Assembly (NCBI GenBank): GCA_963721105.1
Contig: CAVRHY010000004.1
Span: 434,001 to 498,000 of the forward strand
Direction: 5' to 3'
Source of the DNA: Thermohalobaculum sp963721105
GTDB taxonomy: Bacteria; Pseudomonadota; Alphaproteobacteria; Rhodobacterales; Rhodobacteraceae
Length of the DNA: 64,000 nucleotides
Shown here: positions 1 to 9,089 of the stretch, in pieces
Numbering within the stretch: position 1 is the first letter of the stretch
How the letters are laid out: each line of letters starts with the position of its first letter
Translations under genes and position numbers: made by a program
The notes under the pieces: generated by a model
Told to the model about the DNA's origin: nothing
What the model saw: only the letters and a program-made list of their open reading frames with translations
Databases searched by the model: none

Positions 1-308
1 GCCCTCGCCCCGGACTTCAGCGCGTGCAGCGTCTCTGGGTAGAGCCAGGTCCCCTTCTCGACGAAGACGGCGTCGTAGTCTGTCGCGCGTGCAGCCGTCA
101 GCAGGTCGCGGTTGAAGCGGGACACCGCCCGCCCGATGGAGAAACGGGACGAGACGGAGCGCTCGACCCGCGAGCCGGCCATCACGTACGGGAACCGGTC
201 GAAGCCTGTCACCGCGATGCCCGAGCCCCCGATAATCGACATCCAGTCGAGACCGTTGCCACCCTCGCGAAGGTTGCCGACGTAGAGAAGTCGAGGTGAC
301 GTGGGCAT
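1..308 (-). CDS. Partial glycosyltransferase-like protein (C-terminus off window)
   Basis: Reading the minus strand from an ATG at 308 gives about 102 codons with no stop before the window edge, so only the N-terminus is present. It begins MPTSPRLLYVGNL and continues with a gapless stretch including NRDLLTAAR and YDAVFVEKGTWLYPETL. The opening beta strand followed by a 'KxD-x-VFVxKG' type segment resembles the N-terminal half of CgeB/GT1-like glycosyltransferases. It is the first gene of the minus-strand polysaccharide cluster that continues with a methyltransferase, polymerase and flippase. The family call is inference from a short fragment; the reading frame itself is clear. Confidence 0.55.
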   Translation of the reverse strand, partial: MPTSPRLLYVGNLREGGNGLDWMSIIGGSGIAVTGFDRFPYVMAGSRVERSVSSRFSIGRAVSRFNRDLLTAARATDYDAVFVEKGTWLYPETLHALKSGAR

Positions 309-367
309 CCGTGACCCCCGGATCGGGCGCAGCATCCTGCCGGCTTGGCAGGTGGAATGGAGGGTTC

Positions 368-1087
368 CTATACGCGTTGCGGATTTGCGAAGATCGCCAC
401 GGCATTCGGATCGAGGACGCGCGCGGTATTCGCGTAGAATGCGGCCCTGAAGAGGCCGAAAATCAGCCGCCTGACCAGCAGCACGGGGATACGGCGGGAC
501 GCCCGGCGCAGCCCGACGCCGCGCAGGGGCAGGGCGGCGCCGGTCATCGAGACGAGCTCGAGCCCCGCGGCGATGGCGATCTGCTGCACCTTGCCGCTCC
601 CGAGGTAGCTTCGGTGCGTCATGTCCCCGTGGTACATCGCTCCGGAGAACGGGCTGTCGCCGCTCGGGAAACGGGCGAGGATGCGTCCGCTGGGCTTCAG
701 GACCGATTTCAGCTCTGCCAGCAGCCCGATCAGGGCGTCGGTCTCGATGTGCTCGAAAACGTCGAACGCGGCGATCAGGTCGAACTCTCTGTCCCCGGCG
801 ATGTCGCCGATCGGCTCCGCCGAATGGTGAGCTTCGAACCCGTGCTCGCGGGCTCTGCGGACCAGTTCCTCGTCCGCCTCGATCCCGGTGACCGACCAGC
901 CGGACCGGGAACAGAAAGCGAGGAAGCTGCCGTTTCCGAAACCGAGCTCAAGGACGTCGAGGGGGCCACCCGCCAGCTGACAGCGGGCGATCTCGGCCCT
1001 GAAGCAGGCGGCCTCCTCGGCCGCGAGCGCTCCGAAGGAACTGGCATCCCAGCGCTTCCAGTCGCGGTAGACGTATTCGAACGACAT
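368..1087 (-). CDS. Class I SAM-dependent methyltransferase
   Basis: This 239-aa protein has a Rossmann-type SAM-binding motif I, DVLELGFGNGSFLAF, at about residues 44-58. An acidic residue follows strand 2 (TGIEADEELV), and a motif II/III region FDLIAAFDVFEHIE is typical of UbiE/Methyltransf_11-like enzymes. It lies between a partial glycosyltransferase and the Wzy-like polymerase, with only 6 bases to the polymerase stop/start region, so co-transcription is likely. In this setting it probably methylates a sugar residue or the chain terminus of the exported glycan, but the acceptor cannot be read from sequence. No signal peptide or membrane segment is seen. Confidence 0.8.
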   Translation of the reverse strand: MSFEYVYRDWKRWDASSFGALAAEEAACFRAEIARCQLAGGPLDVLELGFGNGSFLAFCSRSGWSVTGIEADEELVRRAREHGFEAHHSAEPIGDIAGDREFDLIAAFDVFEHIETDALIGLLAELKSVLKPSGRILARFPSGDSPFSGAMYHGDMTHRSYLGSGKVQQIAIAAGLELVSMTGAALPLRGVGLRRASRRIPVLLVRRLIFGLFRAAFYANTARVLDPNAVAIFANPQRV

Positions 1088-1093
1088 CGGCCG

Positions 1094-2674
1094 CTATCTC
1101 CCGCCTTCTTCGATCCACGGCCGCTCGGGGCCCGGGGGCCGCGCTGCCCCGGCCGGAGATCCCGCCTGCAGGAGAACCGCCTTGGCAGCCCACAGAACGA
1201 ACAGCAGGCCGAGATAGGTTGGCAAGCCGCCGATGATGTTGGTCTGAAGAAAGCCGGTGGGCCCGATTGCCGCCGTCTGGAGAGCCTGCAGCACAGCGGG
1301 CAGGTAGATGAAGTCCCGTCGGGCGATCTGGCGGTAGGACAGGATTGTCATCAGCCCGAGGATCGCGCCCATGATGGCCGAGAAGGCAATGGTCCCGACC
1401 CACCCGTATATCCAGTAGCCTTCGGCATAGACCGAGAGCCCGACCTTGCTGTCGGCGACAGGGCTGCCGGTGGTCGCCTGATAGAAAATCTCGCCGGGGT
1501 GCTCGACCGACGGTTTGTTCGGCCAGATGAAGCGGGGGATCAGGTAGAACAGCACGGGCTGGTACCACTCGCCGCCCTGACCGAAGTCATGCTGCTGCAT
1601 GGCGCGCACCTGCGGACCGGCATAGGCGAGCCGCGCCCACCAGACCTGTCCCTTCTCGGGCAGGTATAGCGCTCGGCCCGAGAGGCTATGGATGCTTTCG
1701 CCCCGCACGACGAAGCGTTCCATCATCTCGACACGCTCGCCCAGCGTCGTCGGATCCCCCACGGCAGCGCTCATCTGCACCAACAGACGTCCCGCGGTAT
1801 TCACCTCCTGCAGGATCGGAAACAGGATCACGGTCGCCGCGATCCAGACGGCCAGGCGCCGGTAGCTCCTGTGCGCGAGGAAAGCGCCGATCGCCGGCAG
1901 CAGTATCGCCAGCATCGTGACTTCCTTCGAGAACTGGACGAGCCCGAGGAGGAAATGGATGGGCCAGAGCGACCAGAAGACCACGGTCCAGAGCCGCGAG
2001 CCCCGGACGCTTCGATAAGCCGCCAATGCGAAGCCGAGGTCTGCGAGCCCCGCGAGGCCCTTTATCACGCCCGGTACCACCCGGTCCGAAATCGAGAACT
2101 CGGCGGGCAGGATGACACCGAACTTCAGCACGAGCCCGGTTCCCAGGAAGGCGGCGGCGACGATCCCGACCGGCACGACGGGGGCGGCGCTTCTCTCGGT
2201 TCGCGCGGTCCCCGGGGACACCATCCTCAGCACCGTGCAGAATGCCGCAAGAGCGCAGAACACACCGAGCATTGTCAGCAAGTTCGCACGCGTCAGTTCC
2301 TGCTGCGTGATCCCGAACACCGAGCGGCCGAGGTGCGAGAGCGTCGCCTCCTGGCCGAAGATGTAGACCATGTTGCCGAACCCGAAGAACAGGCCGGTCG
2401 ACAGGGGAAAGAGCGCGGCCCCGGTCCAGATCGTCGTCAGGTCCTCGCGGATCATCCGTGCCGACGTCCAGACCGTCGCGACCAGCAGGACCGCCTGGCC
2501 CAGCAGGTTGATCTGGCGGTAGACAGCCCCGCCGCAGGTGGCCGACAGGCAGGCAGCCGTGAAGAGCACGTAATAAACGTAAAGGCCGCCGACGATCAGC
2601 ATCAGCCGCAGAAGGTGAGCGCCGATCCGATCCATGTCGCCGCTATCGGCATCCGTCGGCACCCGGGTGGTCAC
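1094..2674 (-). CDS. Wzy-like O-antigen/oligosaccharide repeat-unit polymerase (membrane protein)
   Basis: The product is 526 aa, very hydrophobic, with roughly a dozen predicted membrane spans (for example LLRLMLIVGGLYVYYVLF near residue 22). A long periplasmic segment around residues 320-400 contains RFIWPNKPS and EIFYQATTGS. That shape, with low-conservation spans and one large periplasmic loop, matches polysaccharide polymerases of the Wzy/O-antigen polymerase type, which join repeat units on the periplasmic face. Its start is one base from the stop of the upstream flippase gene, which indicates translational coupling. The start could instead be an internal Met near residue 14. Wzy proteins are poorly conserved, so the call rests on topology plus cluster context. 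Confidence 0.65.
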   Translation of the reverse strand: MTTRVPTDADSGDMDRIGAHLLRLMLIVGGLYVYYVLFTAACLSATCGGAVYRQINLLGQAVLLVATVWTSARMIREDLTTIWTGAALFPLSTGLFFGFGNMVYIFGQEATLSHLGRSVFGITQQELTRANLLTMLGVFCALAAFCTVLRMVSPGTARTERSAAPVVPVGIVAAAFLGTGLVLKFGVILPAEFSISDRVVPGVIKGLAGLADLGFALAAYRSVRGSRLWTVVFWSLWPIHFLLGLVQFSKEVTMLAILLPAIGAFLAHRSYRRLAVWIAATVILFPILQEVNTAGRLLVQMSAAVGDPTTLGERVEMMERFVVRGESIHSLSGRALYLPEKGQVWWARLAYAGPQVRAMQQHDFGQGGEWYQPVLFYLIPRFIWPNKPSVEHPGEIFYQATTGSPVADSKVGLSVYAEGYWIYGWVGTIAFSAIMGAILGLMTILSYRQIARRDFIYLPAVLQALQTAAIGPTGFLQTNIIGGLPTYLGLLFVLWAAKAVLLQAGSPAGAARPPGPERPWIEEGGR

Positions 2675-2675
2675 C

Positions 2676-4043
2676 TCAGGTCCTCGTGCTGGCGAAGGCG
2701 TCGACGCGAGAGCCCAGCCGTTGCCGAAGGGCGAGGGACGCGGCCAGTTCCGTCCCGCCGATCGTCACGGCCGTCGCGATCGCTGCGCCCAGCGCCCCGA
2801 TGAACGGGATGAGGGCGAGATTGATGCAGATGTTGACGACCGCGCCCAGCGAGGTGAGGCGGATGGTCGTGCGCTCGAGCCGCATCATCGTCAGCACATT
2901 GCTGGCAGCCCCGAAGGTGGTCGAAAGGACAGTGCCGAAGGACAGCACGACGGCCGGCCAGAAGGCCGGCAGATACTCGCTTCCGAAGGCGAAATCGATG
3001 GCCGGCCGCCCAGCCAGGAGCAGGATGAGAAAGAAGACCGTCGTCCCCGCCAGCATCGCGCGGTTGCCGAGCGTTACGACCCGCCGCAGGTCGTCAAACT
3101 CGCCGGCCACGTTCGCGGCGGCGATGCGCGGCGACAGAAGAGCGATGCCGATGGTCCGGAAGACGAGCGGAAACAGCCCGATCTGCGCGGCAATGCGGTA
3201 CTGCGCGACCTCGGTGGTCGTCGAGATCGCCCCGAGCATCAGGATGTCCAGGTAGCCGTTGACCATCGAGATTGCGCTGATCCCCGTCAGCGGCAGCAGG
3301 GTGCCGAGCCAGGCGCGGCTCTCGAACTTCAGGCTGGCGGCCGCGACGGCCGCAGGCTGCGCGCGCCGGATCAGCCAACTCGCGTGCAGCAGGGCGACCG
3401 CGGCCGATGCGAGATAGATCGCCACGAGCTCGGCCGGGCCGGCATGCCAGAGCCAGAGGGCGGCACCGCCCGCTGCCAATAGTAGCGCCGGGCGCACGAT
3501 GCCGTCGGGAACGCGGCTCTGGACAACGTTGCGGAACCCGGCCAGCACGCCCCTCGTGCAGTTCAGGAGCGCCATGACCGGGATCGTCGCCGCCGACAGC
3601 AGCAGCATGGGAAGCAGACCGGCGTCAGGCTGGTAGAGGCCCGCGCCAGTGGCGACGAGATATCCGGCCGCCGCGACCGCGATCAGGACGAGCGAGCCGA
3701 CGGCGACCAGGATCAGCGAGAACCGCTGGATCCCCTTCACGACTCCGAAGCGACCTTCCCTCACGCCGATGGCGATTTCGCGAACCAGCAGCGTCGGCAG
3801 TCCCATGTTCAGGGGCAGCGAGAGGAACTGGGAAATCGTGATGACCAGGACGTATCGCCCGTAGTCGTCGTCGCCCAGGAAGCGCGCGAAAAGAACCACC
3901 GTCGCCAGCCCGAGCGCGGCATTGAGCATTTTCACGGCCAGCAGGCCGGCACTGCCGGAAAACCAGCGATTGCGGACCACCCGGCCAATCGCCGATGGGG
4001 CACGCGGCTGACGGATGCCTGGTCTATCCGCTTCGACGGTCAT
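2676..4043 (-). CDS. Wzx-like polysaccharide flippase (MOP/MATE-type exporter)
   Basis: The protein is about 455 aa with some 12-14 predicted helices and begins MTVEADRPG. An in-frame GTG at 4085 would add 14 residues, but it has no convincing ribosome site. The first helix region SAGLLAVKMLNAALGLATVV and the following FARFLGDDDYGRYV, with a 'lGxxxyGry' signature, are typical of polysaccharide biosynthesis flippases. These proteins move undecaprenyl-linked repeat units across the inner membrane. It is first in the minus-strand run flippase-polymerase-methyltransferase-glycosyltransferase, and the following polymerase is coupled to it by one base. Confidence 0.82.
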   Translation of the reverse strand: MTVEADRPGIRQPRAPSAIGRVVRNRWFSGSAGLLAVKMLNAALGLATVVLFARFLGDDDYGRYVLVITISQFLSLPLNMGLPTLLVREIAIGVREGRFGVVKGIQRFSLILVAVGSLVLIAVAAAGYLVATGAGLYQPDAGLLPMLLLSAATIPVMALLNCTRGVLAGFRNVVQSRVPDGIVRPALLLAAGGAALWLWHAGPAELVAIYLASAAVALLHASWLIRRAQPAAVAAASLKFESRAWLGTLLPLTGISAISMVNGYLDILMLGAISTTTEVAQYRIAAQIGLFPLVFRTIGIALLSPRIAAANVAGEFDDLRRVVTLGNRAMLAGTTVFFLILLLAGRPAIDFAFGSEYLPAFWPAVVLSFGTVLSTTFGAASNVLTMMRLERTTIRLTSLGAVVNICINLALIPFIGALGAAIATAVTIGGTELAASLALRQRLGSRVDAFASTRT

Positions 4044-4578
4044 CCGGGCGGCCTTCACTGCCGAACCAGGGGGCAAACAAAACACTCATTTTCGGCCGAA
4101 CGGCCACTGTGGCCTCGGCACGGTCTTCGGCCAAATCCGCAAGCGTGTCGGCACGCCCGATACGGGCGAGCCATATATCAACGAGATGTCGCGAACAAGA
4201 TCGCCGCGGGCCCGCAGCGCGCCCTTCGGGATCGCCGGTGAAGACTTTCAGCACCTGTTGCGCCGGTGCTTCGCCAGGCGCTCGGGCCCGCTTTGCGCCT
4301 TCGTGGGGTCGGCTGTCTCAAGGCTTCAAATCCCTGCCACTTCACCGAAATCTTGACAGTGTACTTGCCCGGCGCTACGCGGCGGTCAGCCGGGTGGGGT
4401 GATGTCAGCGCCAATTAATCTGTTGGCACCTTGGCCCGCGTTCGGAAGGATTTGGGTGGCCGCTTGAGGGATCGAGTGCGTCGCGTCATATCCGTAGGCC
4501 GAATGCCGGCAGATGGGGAGGGCACCGGCGTCAGGGGGTGACGACCGGCGCCGTGCGCAAACACCGTTTGGAGGCGAG
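4044..4578. other. Divergent intergenic region between flippase and small exported protein
   Basis: No convincing gene is visible in this stretch of about 535 bases. It separates the leftward polysaccharide operon from rightward genes, so it should contain promoters for both. A TTGACA hexamer lies at 4353-4358 on the plus strand, followed by a 17-base spacer and a poor -10 (TACGCG), so it is only a weak promoter candidate. Short ORFs here in several frames show no recognisable family. Confidence 0.3.
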
Positions 4579-4953
4579 ATGCGCCTGGCGTTCTTTATCC
4601 TGACCGTGCTGGTCGCCGCGGGCTCGATCTGGCTTTCCGACATCGTGAACGCCGACGCGAACCGGGCTGGGCGCCAGGTCGAACTTCAGCGGGCGCTCGC
4701 GGAAAATGGTGTCCGCCGGATGCTCTGGAGTTCGGAGGCCTACGACTTTTCCGACGTCGTCCTGGGTGAGACCACCGCGGCAGGCGACATGGTGTTCCGG
4801 GGCATGATCGCGCAGAACGGGGGCTCTGGCCTGGCCTACGGTCATGCCCGTTCGATCTGCGATGGACGGTTCGATGATCCGGCGTGCTGGACGGTATCGT
4901 ACCTTGAGATTGATGGCCGGACAGTACAGGGCGCAAATGGCCGGTTCCACTGA
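4579..4953 (+). CDS. Small exported or membrane-anchored protein of unknown function
   Basis: The protein has 124 aa. The start at 4579 is preferred over a longer in-frame upstream start because GGAGG lies at 4570-4574 and the protein then opens with MRLAFFILTVLVAAGSIWL, a clear signal peptide or single N-terminal membrane anchor. The remaining roughly 100 residues are soluble, with two cysteines in ARSICDGRFDDPACWTV that could form a disulfide in the periplasm. I recognise no domain. It sits alone upstream of the Wzc-like gene on the same strand, with a 176-base gap, so a link to polysaccharide export is possible but unproven. Confidence 0.6.
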   Translation: MRLAFFILTVLVAAGSIWLSDIVNADANRAGRQVELQRALAENGVRRMLWSSEAYDFSDVVLGETTAAGDMVFRGMIAQNGGSGLAYGHARSICDGRFDDPACWTVSYLEIDGRTVQGANGRFH

Positions 4954-5129
4954 TCGCGCCGGCTGTCGGTCCGGGTCCAGCCCGATGCGCTGCCGAGAAT
5001 GACAGAAAGTCGGTTCGGTTCCTTCGACAGCCTGTGATTTCGACACCTCTGCGTGATACAAGTTCAGGCCGAGGTTGAAGTTGTCACTCGCTGTTCTCGC
5101 CGAGGCTGAGATCTGAGGTCGGACGCGTC

Positions 5130-7409
5130 ATGAAGCAGATCTATCCTCCGGTTCGAGAAAGGTCTCTAGCGGCTGCGGAGCCGCAGGAGAGGAGCCGCGT
5201 GCGCGCCAATGGCGACGAGATGCGGCGGTATATCGGCATGATCCGCCGCAACCTGCTCGTCCTCGCCGCTTTCCTCGTGCTCGCCTTGCTGCTGGGGTAT
5301 TTCTTCTCGCGGACGCTCGAGCCCAGCTACACTGCCAGGTCCACGGTCATGCTGAGCACGCGCCAGACGAACGTGGTGGATTATCAAAACGTCCTGTCGG
5401 GCATTCCGACCGACGTCGGCGCCGTCTCGGGCGAAATCCAGCTCCTGCAGTCGAACGAGTTGCTGGGGAAGGTCGTCAAGCGGCTTCATCTCGATCGGGA
5501 TCCGGAATTCGTTCGTCACGAGACGGCCGCCGCGGGCGAGCCCGGCTGGCTGAAGAGTCACCTGCGCGCCGCGGTCGAGGGTGTTCAGGGCCTGCTGGGA
5601 CTCGATCCGCGGGTGAAACTTCCGACGGCAGACGCGGCGCCCGATGCCGACATGATAGCCGCGGCAGCGAGCCTGCAGAGGCGCCTGAACGTCCGAGCGA
5701 CGGGTGATTGGGCTCCGGTCATGTCCATCTCGGTACAATCGGAACACGCGCACAAGGCCATGCTCCTCGCCAACGCCATCGCCGAGGTCTACATCAACGA
5801 CCAGCTGGAGGCGAAGTTCGAGGCGACCCAGCGGGCGACGACATGGCTGGGCCAGCGCCTGACCGAGCTCAAGCAGAAGGTCGAGTCCTCCGAGGCCGCC
5901 GTTGCCGCGTTCCGCAAGCAGATCTCGACGGATCAGGGGCCGGGTCTGGAACTCTCCGACCAGCAGATGTCCGAACTCAGCAAGCAGCTCATTCAGGCCA
6001 GCGCGGCGCGTGCCGAGGCGGAGGCGGAACTGAATCAACTGCTTGCCGAGGACCGTTCGACGACCGCCGGCCGCCAGGGCTCCGGCGCGGCCTCGATCGC
6101 CGAGCCGCGGAAGGAGCGTGAGCGGCTGCTCGCGCGGGAAGCGGACCTCATCAAGCAATACGGCGCCGACAGCCCCGAGGTGACGGCGATCAAGGACGAG
6201 ATCGTCGCCCTCGACCGGGCGATCGCCGTCAGCTCGCGGGCAACGGGGGACGAGGTGCGTCTGCGGCGGAACATCGACGTAGCGCGGAACGCGCTCGACG
6301 GCGCCCGCGCCCGCGAAGCCGCGCTGAAGAAAAGCCTGGAGAAACTCGAGAGCGGCAGCCTCGACCAATCGAACGACACGCTGAAGCTGAACGAGCTCGA
6401 GCGCGAGGCCGAGGCGGACAGGTTGATCTATCAAAACTTTCTGACGCGCTTCAAGGAGATCTCGCAGCAGGCGGACATGCAGCAGCCGGATGCACGCCTG
6501 ATTTCGCCGGCCGAGGTCGCGACGTTCACCGGCACCTCCACGTCAAGGGTCCTGCTTACCGCCAGTCTGCTGGGCTTGGCGCTCGGCGCCGGAATCGTGA
6601 TCTTGCTGGAGAGGATGAACGACCGGTTCCACTCGGCTGCCGATCTCGAGGAGTCCGTCGGGGTGGCGGTGCTGTCCAGCCTGCCGCGCGCGCCGGGGAG
6701 CTCGAAGCGTCCTGATGTTCTGGCGCATGTGCGCCAGAAGCCCACCTCGGCGCTGGCCGAGGCCGTCCGCAACCTCAGGACGTCGCTGCTGCTGTCCAGC
6801 ATCGACGTGCCGCCCAAGGTGGTGATGGTGACGTCGTCCGTCGCCGAGGAGGGAAAGTCGACGAGTTCGCTCCTGCTCGCCTACATGAACGTCCGGATGG
6901 GCCGTTCGACGATCGTCGTCGACTGTGATCTGCGCCGCCCGACGCTCCGAGATTGCTTCGGCCTGAGCGCGGGACCCGACTTCCTGTCCGTGCTGGACGG
7001 ATCGGCTGAGCTGGAGGAAGTCGTGACAACGGACCCCGACAGCGGAATCGATCTCCTGCCGATCAGCAAGGCCGTCCCGCAGGCGTCCGACATCCTGTCA
7101 TCGGCCCGGTTCCGCCAGGTCATCGAGACGCTCTCGGAGCATTATGACCTGGTCGTGCTGGACGTGCCCCCGGTCCTTCTGGTGTCGGATGCGGGCGTCG
7201 TCGGCGGCGTCGCTGACGCAACCGTCTACGCCGTCCGCTGGGGCAAGACCCCGCGCGAGCTGGTCAAGAAGGGCATCAAGCAGCTGGCCGACTATGGCAT
7301 CCGGGTCAACGGTGCGCTCCTGACCTTCGTCGACCGCCGCGAGGCGGCGCAGTACGAGGCCTATCGCTACGGATACGGCGAGTACCGCAACAGGTATTAC
7401 TCGGACTAG
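5130..7409 (+). CDS. Wzc/ExoP-like polysaccharide co-polymerase with BY-kinase domain
   Basis: This 759-aa inner-membrane protein combines a Wzz chain-length domain with a cytoplasmic tyrosine autokinase. One membrane span lies near residues 41-59 and a second near 473-495, with a long coiled-coil-rich periplasmic region between them. The kinase has Walker A MVTSSVAEEGKSTSS (about 566-580), Walker A' TIVVDCDLRRP (about 594-604) and Walker B YDLVVLDVPPVLLVSDA (about 672-688). The C-terminal tail is tyrosine rich (YEAYRYGYGEYRNRYY), as expected for BY-kinase autophosphorylation. It controls chain length and export of surface polysaccharide and matches the Wzx/Wzy genes to its left. An IS element begins directly after its stop codon. 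Confidence 0.9.
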   Translation: MKQIYPPVRERSLAAAEPQERSRVRANGDEMRRYIGMIRRNLLVLAAFLVLALLLGYFFSRTLEPSYTARSTVMLSTRQTNVVDYQNVLSGIPTDVGAVSGEIQLLQSNELLGKVVKRLHLDRDPEFVRHETAAAGEPGWLKSHLRAAVEGVQGLLGLDPRVKLPTADAAPDADMIAAAASLQRRLNVRATGDWAPVMSISVQSEHAHKAMLLANAIAEVYINDQLEAKFEATQRATTWLGQRLTELKQKVESSEAAVAAFRKQISTDQGPGLELSDQQMSELSKQLIQASAARAEAEAELNQLLAEDRSTTAGRQGSGAASIAEPRKERERLLAREADLIKQYGADSPEVTAIKDEIVALDRAIAVSSRATGDEVRLRRNIDVARNALDGARAREAALKKSLEKLESGSLDQSNDTLKLNELEREAEADRLIYQNFLTRFKEISQQADMQQPDARLISPAEVATFTGTSTSRVLLTASLLGLALGAGIVILLERMNDRFHSAADLEESVGVAVLSSLPRAPGSSKRPDVLAHVRQKPTSALAEAVRNLRTSLLLSSIDVPPKVVMVTSSVAEEGKSTSSLLLAYMNVRMGRSTIVVDCDLRRPTLRDCFGLSAGPDFLSVLDGSAELEEVVTTDPDSGIDLLPISKAVPQASDILSSARFRQVIETLSEHYDLVVLDVPPVLLVSDAGVVGGVADATVYAVRWGKTPRELVKKGIKQLADYGIRVNGALLTFVDRREAAQYEAYRYGYGEYRNRYYSD

Positions 7410-8243
7410 GACGTGGCCCCATAAAGGGTATTCCTTTTGAGGGCCGGCGGTGATTCAACCTCCTGAATAGAGGAGGTTTCGATGCGACGCCACGAACTGA
7501 GCGACGAGGAATGGGCGATCATCCAGCCGCTGCTGCCGAACAAGCCGAGAGGTGTGCCGCGGGTCGACGACCGTCGCGTGCTGAACGGCATCCTGTGGCG
7601 GTTCCGGACGGCGCGCCCTGGCGCGACATACCCGAGCGCTATGGGCCGAGAACGACGCTCTACAACCGCTTCGTGCGATGGCGAAAGGCAGGCGTCTGGG
7701 ACAGGCTTCTGGAGGCGGTCTCAAAGGCTTACGATGGCGAGATCGTCATGATCGACTCGTCGTGCGTGCGCGTGCACCAGCACGGCGCCGCCCCCAAAAA
7801 GACGATGGGGATGGTTGCATGGGACGCTCCCGGGGCGGGCTGACGACGAAGATCCATGCGCTCGTCGACGCCGAGGGCCGCCCGGTGCGGATCACGCTGA
7901 CCGCCGGGCAGGCGGGCGACGCGCCGGCAGCGCCCGAACTCCTCGAGATGCTCGCCCCGGGCGCGACGCTGATCGCCGACCGGGCCTACGACACCGACGC
8001 GATCCGCGGCCTCGCCGCCGAGCGCGGCGCCTGGGCGAACATCCCGCCGCGCGTGATCCGAAAGGACAGCTTCGCCTTCAGCGGCTGGGTCTACCGCCAG
8101 CGCAACTGCATCGAGCGGTTCTTCAACCGCCTCAAGCACTTCCGGGGCCTCGCTACCCGATACGACCGCAACCCGGAGAACTTCCTCGCCGCCATCAAGC
8201 TCGCCGCAATCCGCATTTGGCTGGCGACATATGAGTTCACGTC
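7410..8243 (+). mobile_element. IS5-family (IS427-like) insertion sequence, about 834 bp
   Basis: The element is bounded by imperfect inverted repeats: left GACGTGGCCCCATA, right (reverse complement) GACGTGAACTCATA. The first six bases are identical and 11 of 16 match. It is flanked by CTAG at 7406-7409 and 8244-8247, a 4-bp target duplication of the type used by this IS group. The left CTAG contains the TAG stop of the Wzc-like gene and the right CTAG supplies the TAG stop of the transposase. Length, ends and coding organisation fit the IS427 subgroup. Confidence 0.85.
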
Positions 8244-8247
8244 CTAG
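7482..8247 (+). pseudogene. IS5-family transposase, normally two frames, with an additional 1-base deletion
   Basis: The N-terminal frame starts MRRHELSDEEWAIIQPLLP, a typical IS5 helix-turn-helix domain. Near 7605-7615 the reading frame drops by one: the conserved RTGAPWRDIPERYGP is only recovered in the next frame, which indicates loss of one G. A second -1 shift at the A-rich run CAAAAAG (7795-7801) joins the second part, beginning MGRSRGGLTTKIHALVD. That shift is the normal programmed frameshift of this IS group. The DDE catalytic region includes MIDSSCVR, TLIADRAYDTD and the Y-R-E-like RNCIERFFNRLK. Because of the first lesion this copy is probably inactive unless the missing base is a sequencing error. 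Confidence 0.82.
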
Positions 8248-8364
8248 GTGGGCCGCTCGCCCGACCCCCGACCGGAGTGCGAATTTCGCGGTGCGGGGTT
8301 GCGTCGCGTGGATGGGTGCGCCATCATTTTCGACAGTATGCAGCAAGCGAAAGGAGGTGATCCA

Positions 8365-8421
8365 ATGTCGAGTGAGACCTTGGAGATGGTGGTCGGGACA
8401 ACCGCGGGGGCCGTCGGCTGA
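8365..8421 (+). CDS. Candidate 18-residue leader/small peptide with perfect Shine-Dalgarno
   Basis: The ORF encodes MSSETLEMVVGTTAGAVG and stops at TGA. Immediately upstream, 8349-8364 reads GAAAGGAGGTGATCCA, an exact complement of the 3' tail of the 16S rRNA in this same window (63260-63275). This is close to the maximum possible anti-SD pairing. The ORF is followed about 80 bases later by a strong intrinsic terminator, so it looks like an independent short transcript. I do not recognise the peptide. It could be a small protein, a peptide precursor, or a decoy for ribosomes. Confidence 0.5.
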   Translation: MSSETLEMVVGTTAGAVG

Positions 8422-8500
8422 GGAGCAGCCTCCGGGCCGGCGGCCTTCGGGCCGGGCATTTCGCGCCCTGAACCGGTCCACGATCTCAAAGCTCACGGAA

Positions 8501-8527
8501 GGCCGCCCCGCGGGGCGGCCTTTTCCT
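8501..8527 (+). terminator. Rho-independent terminator after the 18-residue ORF
   Basis: A GC stem (GGCCGCCCC, two-base turn, GGGGCGGCC) at 8501-8520 is followed directly by TTTTCC. It closes the short transcript carrying the small ORF and isolates it from the PRC-barrel gene downstream. Confidence 0.8.
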
Positions 8528-8640
8528 TTGCGGCGTCTTGCGGGGCTCCACCACCGCGCGGGGCTTCCGCGGGCCGCCTGCAACCGGCGCAGCCGGACGG
8601 GCGTTTCATATACGGTCACTCACGGAGATGGCCGGAGACG

Positions 8641-9072
8641 ATGGCCCAGGAGACGACGGCAATGGCGACAAATCCCAAGGCGGCCGGAATGACCGAATCG
8701 GAACTGCGCAGTTCGGAGACAATCAAGCTGATCGGCTCGGACAAGGTCGAGGGCACGCAGGTCTACAACACCCAAGGCGAGCATCTCGGCCACATCGAGA
8801 AGGTCATGATCGACAAGCACTCGGGCAAGGTGGCCTATGCAGTGATGTCATTCGGCGGCTTTCTCGGTATCGGAGAGGCGCACTATCCGCTGCCCTGGGA
8901 GGCGCTGGACTACGAGGTCGAGCGCGACGGCTATGTCGTCGACATCGACAGGCGGAAACTCGAGGGTGCGCCCTCCTTCGCGCGGGGCGCCGACCCGGCC
9001 TGGGACGACCCGACCTACAACCGCGAGATCTATGGCTACTACGGCCTGGCATATCCATTTCCGCTGGTCTGA
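8641..9072 (+). CDS. PRC-barrel domain protein
   Basis: The product has 143 aa. The central part, from IKLIGSDKVEGTQVYNTQG through HIEKVMIDKHSGKVAYAVM to HYPLPWEALDYE, is a PRC-barrel fold, the small beta-barrel also found in RimM and photosynthetic reaction centre H subunits. Stand-alone copies in alphaproteobacteria are common and often stress associated; the role here is unknown. The C-terminus is acidic and aromatic (PTYNREIYGYYGLAYP). The start at 8641 has GGAG just upstream, and another ATG at 8662 is possible. It is monocistronic, bracketed by terminators at 8501 and 9090. Confidence 0.85.
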   Translation: MAQETTAMATNPKAAGMTESELRSSETIKLIGSDKVEGTQVYNTQGEHLGHIEKVMIDKHSGKVAYAVMSFGGFLGIGEAHYPLPWEALDYEVERDGYVVDIDRRKLEGAPSFARGADPAWDDPTYNREIYGYYGLAYPFPLV

Positions 9073-9089
9073 CGCGGACCGGAAGCAGA

